Positions 4,835-9,419 of a stretch of DNA of 9,419 nucleotides are shown here, one piece after another. Location: assembly GCA_019114645.1 (NCBI GenBank), contig DXFC01000138.1, positions 1 through 9,419 of the forward strand, read 5' to 3'. Position numbers and translations under genes: made by a program. Every line of letters starts with the position of its first letter. Positions within the stretch are counted from its first letter, which is position 1. This stretch comes from Candidatus Halomonas stercoripullorum (lineage in GTDB: Bacteria; Pseudomonadota; Gammaproteobacteria; Pseudomonadales; Halomonadaceae). Under the pieces are notes generated by a model. The model searched no databases. It saw nothing but the letters and a program-made list of their open reading frames with translations, and had not been told where the DNA came from.

Positions 4835-6457
4835 ATGAACTTGAGCGCGGTGCGCAGTGAACATGATGTACTCATTGTTGGCGGTGGCGCCGCCGGCCTG
4901 ACCCTGGCGCTGCATATTGCGGCAACACGGCGTGTCACCCTGCTGAACCCGGTTAAGGATGGCCAGGGTGCCAGTCGCTGGGCTCAGGGCGGTATCGCCG
5001 CTGTACTCTCCCCTGAAGATGACATCGATGCCCATGTGGCCGACACCCTGGTGGCCGGCGACGGGCTATGTGACGAACGCGCCGTACGCTTCACCGTCGA
5101 ACAGGGTCCTGCCGCCATTGCCTGGTTGCTCTCCCTGGGCGTCCCCTTCACCCCTGACGACAGTCCTACAGCAAGCTACCCCTATCATCTGACCCGCGAA
5201 GGTGGCCATGGCGCCCGACGCATCATTCACGCCGAAGACGCTACCGGCCGTGCTGTAATCGATACGTTGATGCAACATGCCCAGGCCCATGCGGCCATTA
5301 CCATCCACCATGATCTTTTCGCCATCGATCTGCTCGCTGATGGTGAGGGCCGCTGCCGTGGTGCCCGCGGCGTGGATAGGCAGGGCCGGATACACATGCT
5401 GGTCGCCAGCGATACCGTACTGGCGACGGGCGGGGCCAGCGGTCTTTATCGCCACACGACCAGCCCATTACCGGCCAGTGGCGAAGGCATGATCATGGCT
5501 GCCGAGCTGGGTGCCGAGCTGATGAACCTGGAGTTCCAGCAGTTTCATCCCACCTGCCTTTACGACCCCGGAGGTCCGCCATTTCTGATTAGCGAGGCCG
5601 TCAGGGGCGAAGGGGGACGCCTGCTCAACAGCGATGGGCAGCGTTTCATGCCGGCTCTGGATCCACGTGCCGAGCTGGCGCCACGCGATATCGTGGCACG
5701 CGCCATCGACGCGGAGATACAGCGTAGCGGTGCGTCGCATGTACTGCTTGACGTAACGCACCTTGGTGCCACCGCCATTCGGCAACATTTCCCCACCATC
5801 TATGCCCACTGCCTGGGTCGTGGCCTGGATATCACGCGCCAGGCGATCCCTGTGGTGCCTGCTGCCCATTACAGTTGTGGCGGCATCGCCACAGATCTCG
5901 ACGCACGCTCGAGTGTGCCTCACCTTTATGCCATCGGAGAAGTTGCCTGCACCGGCCTGCACGGCGCCAACCGCATGGCCAGCAACTCGTTACTGGAGTG
6001 CCTGGTGTTTGCCCGCAGCTGTGCCGCCGCACTGGCCACGAGCGGCGGCGCAACGCCTTCTTTCACGACAACGGATGACCTCATCACTACGCGCAGCATC
6101 GGCTCCCTGCCCATTGAAGCAGAGCGTGTATACCGGTGGCGCCAGCATATCGGTGAAGTCATGGGCCGCTACGCTGCTATCGTACGTCACGATAGCGGGC
6201 TCGACTTGGCTGCGCGACAGCTGGATGAGATAGGAGAGGAAATACGCAGCATAATCGACAACGCCACATCCAGTGTTGCGCTGTCTAGCGTGTGGCATGC
6301 GGTACGCTTGGCACGCTTGAGCGTCATGTCGGCACGCCTGCGCCGGGAGTCGTGCGGTTTGCACTACAACACCGATTGCCGTCATTACAGTACAAGTGAA
6401 ATTGCCCCGCACCCTTCTCGACGTCTGTTGGCCGACCTACCGCGTGGGCGTTATTGA
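4835..6457 (+). CDS. nadB: L-aspartate oxidase
   Basis: NadB oxidises L-aspartate to iminoaspartate with FAD, the first step of de novo NAD synthesis; NadA then makes quinolinate. From ATG 4835 it has 540 residues, the E. coli length. Two earlier in-frame starts (GTG 4763, ATG 4805) lack ribosome sites and give a non-family extension, whereas 4835 has a weak purine-rich site (GAGAGA 4823-4828). The FAD dinucleotide motif VGGGAAG is at 15-21. Active-site residues appear at consistent offset from E. coli: E122 (LTREGGH), H238 (FQQFHPT), R284 (LAPRDIV), H345 (HYSCGG) and R380 (GANRMASNSLLEC). The position holding the covalent flavin histidine in SdhA/FrdA is not histidine (ASRWAQGG), as expected for non-covalent FAD. 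The C-terminal helical domain ends normally. Its 3' end overlaps the convergent ygfX by 21 bases. Confidence 0.98.
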   Translation: MNLSAVRSEHDVLIVGGGAAGLTLALHIAATRRVTLLNPVKDGQGASRWAQGGIAAVLSPEDDIDAHVADTLVAGDGLCDERAVRFTVEQGPAAIAWLLSLGVPFTPDDSPTASYPYHLTREGGHGARRIIHAEDATGRAVIDTLMQHAQAHAAITIHHDLFAIDLLADGEGRCRGARGVDRQGRIHMLVASDTVLATGGASGLYRHTTSPLPASGEGMIMAAELGAELMNLEFQQFHPTCLYDPGGPPFLISEAVRGEGGRLLNSDGQRFMPALDPRAELAPRDIVARAIDAEIQRSGASHVLLDVTHLGATAIRQHFPTIYAHCLGRGLDITRQAIPVVPAAHYSCGGIATDLDARSSVPHLYAIGEVACTGLHGANRMASNSLLECLVFARSCAAALATSGGATPSFTTTDDLITTRSIGSLPIEAERVYRWRQHIGEVMGRYAAIVRHDSGLDLAARQLDEIGEEIRSIIDNATSSVALSSVWHAVRLARLSVMSARLRRESCGLHYNTDCRHYSTSEIAPHPSRRLLADLPRGRY

Positions 6458-6856
6458 TGCGCTCTGCTGAAGCAGTGCCCGACGCAGTTGGCGCAAGGCC
6501 CCCGGCGGGACACTATCGGGCCAGAGCCATAGCCGGCGTCGATTGACGGCCAGCCCCACCAACCAGGGGCCCAGATAGAAACAACGCAGTTCGAATGGCT
6601 GCGCTTGCTTCGCTGCAGCAGGACGCCACAGCCAGCGCTGCGTTCCGTCCGCTTCGAGCTGAACCTGCAGTTCGCCCTGCGGCTGTCTCCACCATAGCCA
6701 CCCGCTCAGTAGCACGAGCCAAATGAGGGCTGGTAGCGCTAGCCACCCGGGGCCGGCATGCAACACTGCCGCAACGACCAGCGTTGCCAACAAGAACTGG
6801 CTGCACCAACTCGCTCTAGACGGGGCGACGGGGATCGTTATCGGCGTTGCCGGCAT
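6437..6856 (-). CDS. ygfX: YgfX (CptA) family inner-membrane protein
   Basis: This is a 139-residue protein with a short polar N-terminus, two adjacent membrane segments (about 20-34 and 37-56), and a C-terminal soluble part rich in tryptophan, arginine and leucine (WLVGLAVNRRRLWLWPDSVPPGALRQLRRAL). This is the architecture of YgfX/CptA, the usual partner of SdhE. In E. coli YgfX has been described as affecting cell shape through MreB/FtsZ, and as a toxin with SdhE/CptB as antitoxin; the latter is disputed. The ATG at 6856 lies inside sdhE, giving a 41-base overlap. It has no clear ribosome site, so translation is probably coupled to sdhE. Identification rests on position, topology and C-terminal pattern because the family is weakly conserved. 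The 3' end overlaps nadB head-on. Confidence 0.8.
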   Translation of the reverse strand: MPATPITIPVAPSRASWCSQFLLATLVVAAVLHAGPGWLALPALIWLVLLSGWLWWRQPQGELQVQLEADGTQRWLWRPAAAKQAQPFELRCFYLGPWLVGLAVNRRRLWLWPDSVPPGALRQLRRALLQQSASITPTR

Positions 6857-7109
6857 GCTGCTGTATCAGTGAAACGATGCGCACAAACTCGGGGGGTGGC
6901 GTCTCACGCTGCATCAACCAGGCAAACATATCCTGATCCTCACCTGTGATCATGGCGCGATAAGCCGCCTGATCATCAGCCTCAAGCTGGTCATAGCAGT
7001 GTTCCAGAAAAGGGATCAACAACAGGTCGAGTTCCCACATTCCGCGCCGGGAGTGCCAATAGAGCCGCTTGCGCAGGGCAGCGGCATCAGTGGTAGTAGC
7101 TTCGCTCAA
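6816..7109 (-). CDS. sdhE: SdhE (YgfY/CptB) FAD assembly factor
   Basis: SdhE is a small cytoplasmic protein that promotes covalent attachment of FAD to SdhA and FrdA. The product has 97 residues. The diagnostic RGxxE motif is R22-G23-M24-W25-E26 within LYWHSRRGMWELD, followed by the conserved LLIPFLEHCYDQL and a helical region with DMFAWLMQ. The TTG start at 7109 is preceded by GAGG with 6-base spacing and by a TATACT -10 element. The open frame continues upstream to an ATG at 7232, but those 41 residues are not part of the family and would start upstream of the promoter. It forms an operon with ygfX (41-base overlap) and is divergent from ihfB. Confidence 0.95.
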   Translation of the reverse strand: MSEATTTDAAALRKRLYWHSRRGMWELDLLLIPFLEHCYDQLEADDQAAYRAMITGEDQDMFAWLMQRETPPPEFVRIVSLIQQHAGNADNDPRRPV

Positions 7110-7115
7110 CGTCGA

Positions 7116-7119
7116 CCTC
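7116..7119 (-). promoter_or_regulatory. Ribosome binding site fixing the sdhE TTG start
   Basis: On the minus strand GAGG stands 6 bases before TTG at 7109-7107. It decides the start, since the family's first conserved residues begin about a dozen codons later. Confidence 0.65.
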
Positions 7120-7142
7120 GGTAGCTGAGTGCATGGAAGCGC

Positions 7143-7148
7143 AGTATA
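7143..7148 (-). promoter_or_regulatory. -10 box of sdhE promoter
   Basis: TATACT on the minus strand (5/6 match) lies about 34 bases before the TTG start, leaving a leader of about 27 bases. No good -35 hexamer is present at 16-18 bases, so the promoter may be weak or activated. Confidence 0.45.
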
Positions 7149-7200
7149 CCCAAGAAACAGTGCCCACGCAGGGTCTTCATGGCAGCGATTGTCCCACTGC

Positions 7201-7229
7201 TTGACCATGGTCGTAGTGCGTTGTTTTAT
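7201..7229 (+). promoter_or_regulatory. ihfB promoter candidate 1
   Basis: TTGACC (7201-7206), 17 bases, TTTTAT (7224-7229). The -35 box overlaps the perfect 10-base palindrome GACCATGGTC (7203-7212), which could be an operator. The leader would be about 73 bases. Confidence 0.5.
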
Positions 7230-7249
7230 CACGTTTTACGCAGTATGCT
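7221..7249 (+). promoter_or_regulatory. ihfB promoter candidate 2
   Basis: TTGTTT (7221-7226), 17 bases, TATGCT (7244-7249). It overlaps candidate 1 by nine bases, so the two cannot be used at once. It would leave a leader of about 54 bases. Confidence 0.45.
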
Positions 7250-7309
7250 GACGAGAGAACAAGAGTGCCCCGGCTCCTACCGGACCGGGAACCGCCTGGA
7301 GACGATGCG

Positions 7310-7606
7310 ATGACCAAATCCGAGTTGATCGAACAGATCGCCATGCGACACCCCGAGCTTTCGACCAAAGAGGTCGAAGCGGCGGTTCGCCTGATACTCG
7401 ATGACATCACCGATACCCTGGCCGACGGCGGACGGGTCGAGATCAGGGGCTTCGGCAGTTTTTCCCTGCACTACCGTGAGCCGCGAGTCGGACGCAACCC
7501 TAAAACCGGCGACCCGGTCGCCCTGGACGGAAAGTTCGTGCCACACTTCAAGCCCGGCAAAGAACTCCGCGAGCAAGTCGATGCCAGCCGCGCCCTCGGC
7601 TACTGA
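7310..7606 (+). CDS. ihfB: Integration host factor beta subunit
   Basis: IhfB (HimD) pairs with IhfA to form IHF, a nucleoid protein that bends specific DNA sites sharply in replication, recombination and transcription. The product has 98 residues (E. coli 94). The start MTKSELIEQI is canonical, with GGAG 8 bases before the ATG; an earlier GTG at 7265 would add 15 residues not found in the family. The DNA-binding body has RGFGSF (46-51) and the beta arm HYREPRVGRNPKTGDPV with the intercalating proline P64, followed by FVPHFKPGKELRE. In E. coli and Pseudomonas rpsA directly precedes ihfB; here it is replaced by the divergent sdhE, so ihfB has its own promoter region. lapA follows 60 bases later. 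Confidence 0.98.
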   Translation: MTKSELIEQIAMRHPELSTKEVEAAVRLILDDITDTLADGGRVEIRGFGSFSLHYREPRVGRNPKTGDPVALDGKFVPHFKPGKELREQVDASRALGY

Positions 7607-7666
7607 AGCTGCCCGGTTTTCGAAACCAGTTATCGAAACCCACGACACCCATAAAGGGAGTGACCC

Positions 7667-7972
7667 ATGCGTTGGCTAAAAGGCCTGATTCTCGCCGTCA
7701 TTCTGCTCGCAGTGCTGCTGGTCGGCATACTCTTTGCGGTCAATAATCAACAGACGGTACCGCTCAACCTGATCTGGCTGGAACTGCCTGCGATATCGCT
7801 TTCCGTATGGCTGCTTGCAGCACTGGTGTGTGGCGTAGTGCTGGGAATGCTGGCAATGCTGGGAGTGTGGCTACGGCTGCGCACTTCTCTCTCCCGCGCC
7901 CACCGCCTCAACCGCCAACAGCGCAAGGAGCTCGATCAGTTGCGTGTCCAGGAGCTCAAGGAACACCCTTAG
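7667..7972 (+). CDS. lapA: LapA-domain inner-membrane protein (DUF1049)
   Basis: LapA works with LapB in assembly and control of lipopolysaccharide synthesis in the inner membrane; its precise role is less clear than LapB's. The product has 101 residues (E. coli LapA 102). Two membrane segments are plain (about 7-25 and 45-69), separated by the family pattern NNQQTVPLNLIWLELPAISLS, and followed by a basic, probably coiled-coil tail (LRTSLSRAHRLNRQQRKELDQL). GGGAG stands 6 bases before the ATG. The gap to lapB is 30 bases, so the two form an operon, perhaps read from ihfB too. A short direct repeat TCGAAACC (7620-7627, 7633-7640) lies in the gap after ihfB. Confidence 0.93.
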   Translation: MRWLKGLILAVILLAVLLVGILFAVNNQQTVPLNLIWLELPAISLSVWLLAALVCGVVLGMLAMLGVWLRLRTSLSRAHRLNRQQRKELDQLRVQELKEHP

Positions 7973-8002
7973 CCAAGGGACCGACCGGAGGAACCCAGCT
8001 AG

Positions 8003-9190
8003 ATGTTCGATGCCTTGCTACTTGCATTGCTGGTGGTCGCCGTTGCCATCGGCTGGTGGCTAGGCCGGCGTGAACGCCGAAATAATCGTACCTCCATGTC
8101 GACAAATACACTGTCACGGGATTATTTCGTTGGCTTGAACTACTTGCTAAACGAACAGCCTGACCGCGCCATCGAAACCTTCATTGGCGCGCTTGAAGTG
8201 AACAGTGAGACGATCGATACCCACATTACTCTGGGCAATCTCTTCCGCTCCCGGGGCGAGGCGGATCGCGCGGCCAAGATCCATCAGAACCTACTGGCAC
8301 GCCCCACGCTAAGCTCACGCCAGAGCAGCCAAGTACAACTGGAGCTGGCGCGGGACTTTTTTCATCTCGGCCTGCATGATCGTAGCGAGCGGTTGCTGCA
8401 ACAGTTGATTCGTGAAACACAGCATGACGAACTGCGCCAGGCAGGAAAACGTCTGCTGGCCGAACTCTTTGACCGGGAAGGCGAATGGCAAGCAGCTCTG
8501 GATGTCGCCTATCCCCACTTGATCCGTCAGCATGCCGACACTCGCCGTGCTGCAGCCCACTGGCTTTGTGAACTGGCTGACCAGGCGCGTCATTCAGCGA
8601 GCCCGGGGTTGGCGCGCAAGCATCTACGCCGCGCACTCTCCATCGATCCTCACTGTGTGCGTGCCAACCTGCTGCTGGCAGCACTGGCCGAGGATACCGG
8701 TCACTACCGTGATGCCATAAAGATACTCAAGCGTATCCCTGACCAGGATCTGGCCATGATGCCGGTCATGCTGGAACCACTACAGCACGCCTACACCATG
8801 CTCGGTGACGAAACAGGACTGATCACCTGTCTGCAAACCCTGCTGGAACGCGCCCATGTCACCAGTCTGATCATACTACTGGCGGAAACCTTGCGCCGTC
8901 ATCACGGCTTGCAGGCAGCCATTGACCTGGTCAGCGAGCAACTCAACCGCGCTCCGAGCCTGGGGGCACTCGATTATCTGCTTGATCTCTACCAACAGCA
9001 GCAGCAAGAGCAAGGCACACCGGACAATCGTCTGGCACTGCTTACTCAGCACACGCATTCGCTGCTGACGCTACGCCCCCGACACCGCTGCCAGCGTTGC
9101 GGCTTTGCCGGGCAGCCATTGCATTGGCGCTGCCCCAGCTGCCGTAGCTGGGGCACCACACGCCCCATTACCGGTATCGAGGGCGAATAA
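8003..9190 (+). CDS. lapB: LapB (YciM) lipopolysaccharide assembly protein
   Basis: LapB is an essential adaptor in E. coli that brings LpxC to the FtsH protease and so balances lipopolysaccharide with phospholipid synthesis. The product has 395 residues (E. coli 389). One N-terminal membrane anchor (about 3-20, ending in WWLGRRERR) is followed by the conserved SRDYFVGLNYLLNEQPDRAIETF and a long stretch of TPR-like helical pairs (about 40-345). The C-terminal rubredoxin-like metal knuckle has C363-x2-C366 and C377-x2-C380 (CQRCGF, CPSCRSWG). GGAGGA stands 10 bases before the ATG. In E. coli the next gene, pyrF, is codirectional; here it is opposite, four bases between the stops. Confidence 0.96.
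   Translation: MFDALLLALLVVAVAIGWWLGRRERRNNRTSMSTNTLSRDYFVGLNYLLNEQPDRAIETFIGALEVNSETIDTHITLGNLFRSRGEADRAAKIHQNLLARPTLSSRQSSQVQLELARDFFHLGLHDRSERLLQQLIRETQHDELRQAGKRLLAELFDREGEWQAALDVAYPHLIRQHADTRRAAAHWLCELADQARHSASPGLARKHLRRALSIDPHCVRANLLLAALAEDTGHYRDAIKILKRIPDQDLAMMPVMLEPLQHAYTMLGDETGLITCLQTLLERAHVTSLIILLAETLRRHHGLQAAIDLVSEQLNRAPSLGALDYLLDLYQQQQQEQGTPDNRLALLTQHTHSLLTLRPRHRCQRCGFAGQPLHWRCPSCRSWGTTRPITGIEGE
9131..9155. repeat. Perfect 10-bp inverted repeat in lapB 3' end
   Basis: TGCCCCAGCT (9131-9140) and AGCTGGGGCA (9146-9155) pair completely around the 5-base loop GCCGT, within the codons of the rubredoxin knuckle. No T run follows on either strand, so it is not a standard terminator. It sits 35 bases before the convergent stops of lapB and pyrF and could stabilise or pause either transcript. 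Confidence 0.6.
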
Positions 9191-9194
9191 ACTC

Positions 9195-9419
9195 TCAAGC
9201 GTCGGCTAGCTCCTGCTCGATGGCCTCCAGTGCAGCCATGGGATCTTTTGCCTGCGTGACCGGACGGCCGATGACCAGGTGGGTGCTGCCCGCCGCCACC
9301 GCCGCAGCAGGAGACATGATCCGGTGCTGATCCCCGCGCGCCGCAAAGTACGGCCGTATACCGGGGGTTACCTTGAGGAAGTCCTCGCCACACAACTGCT
9401 TGAGCCGTTCAGCCTCCTG
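9195..9419 (-). CDS. pyrF: Orotidine 5'-phosphate decarboxylase, C-terminal part
   Basis: PyrF converts OMP to UMP, the last step of de novo pyrimidine synthesis. Only the last 74 codons are in the window; the gene continues past the right edge on the minus strand, in frame from base 9419. Family motifs are clear: FLKVTPGIRP, the phosphate-binding GDQHRIMSP, and HLVIGRPVTQAKDP near the C-terminus. It ends with TGA at 9197-9195, four bases from the lapB stop, so the two genes converge tail to tail. No ordinary terminator is seen between them. Confidence 0.95.
   Translation of the reverse strand, partial: QEAERLKQLCGEDFLKVTPGIRPYFAARGDQHRIMSPAAAVAAGSTHLVIGRPVTQAKDPMAALEAIEQELADA

Noticed and set aside
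4509..4838. Open frame of 109 codons across the tRNA-Leu/nadB gap
   Set aside because: It runs straight through a strong terminator into the nadB start, has no ribosome site and no recognisable product; the GGA hairpin structure explains the sequence better.
6437..7109. ygfX-sdhE as a plasmid-type toxin-antitoxin module
   Set aside because: The pair is a conserved chromosomal operon with a demonstrated FAD-assembly role for SdhE; the toxin-antitoxin reading (CptAB) is disputed and nothing here suggests mobility.
7110..7232. N-terminal extension of sdhE from ATG 7232
   Set aside because: It would begin upstream of the TATACT -10 box, and the family N-terminus begins near TTG 7109, which has GAGG in front.
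1..9419. Mobile element, prophage, CRISPR array or defence island
   Set aside because: No transposase, integrase, repeat-spacer array or flanking direct repeats at tRNA ends were seen; all recognised genes are core functions.

Overview
The window comes from the chromosome of a gammaproteobacterium. Gene order and protein sequence (GacA/UvrY-UvrC-PgsA followed by tRNA-Gly, tRNA-Cys and tRNA-Leu; a Pseudomonas-like GacA; an SdhE/YgfX pair; LapA-LapB) and a moderately GC-rich composition point to the Oceanospirillales/Pseudomonadales side, most plausibly Halomonadaceae. The family is inferred, not proven. No transposase, integrase, CRISPR array or phage gene is visible. Almost everything is housekeeping.

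Layout. Positions 1-401 are gene-free: a perfect DnaA-box match at the very edge, an AT-rich stretch and a weak plus-strand terminator-like hairpin. tRNA-Ala(GGC) and tRNA-Glu(TTC) follow on the minus strand behind a very good sigma70 promoter. Divergent from them runs gacA (TTG start at 822), then uvrC, pgsA, and a tRNA-Gly(GCC)/tRNA-Cys(GCA)/tRNA-Leu(TAA) operon with its own promoter. Between tRNA-Leu and nadB lies a non-coding stretch ending in a strong intrinsic terminator. nadB (plus) converges on, and overlaps by 21 bases, a minus-strand sdhE-ygfX operon. Divergent from sdhE run ihfB, lapA and lapB. The 3' part of pyrF enters from the right on the minus strand, stop to stop with lapB.

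The most interesting element is at about 4494-4633. It is a roughly 140-nt transcript candidate with seven GGA motifs, several presented in small hairpin loops, ending in a 9-bp terminator with a GCAA loop and six T. This is the architecture of the RsmX/Y/Z and CsrB/CsrC RNAs that sequester CsrA/RsmA, whose transcription is controlled by GacA-family regulators. A gacA homologue lies 3 kb upstream in the same locus. In E. coli the equivalent position, the 3' external transcribed spacer of leuZ, yields a regulatory RNA sponge, so this RNA might come from its own promoter, from the tRNA transcript, or from both.

The genes work in several separate tasks. GacA (and the putative sRNA) act in post-transcriptional global regulation, UvrC in nucleotide excision repair, PgsA in phosphatidylglycerol synthesis, NadB in NAD synthesis, SdhE in flavinylation of succinate dehydrogenase, IhfB in DNA bending, LapA/LapB in control of lipopolysaccharide synthesis, and PyrF in UMP synthesis. 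Compared with E. coli and Pseudomonas, rpsA is missing next to ihfB and pyrF is inverted relative to lapAB, so the right half looks like a rearranged junction region.
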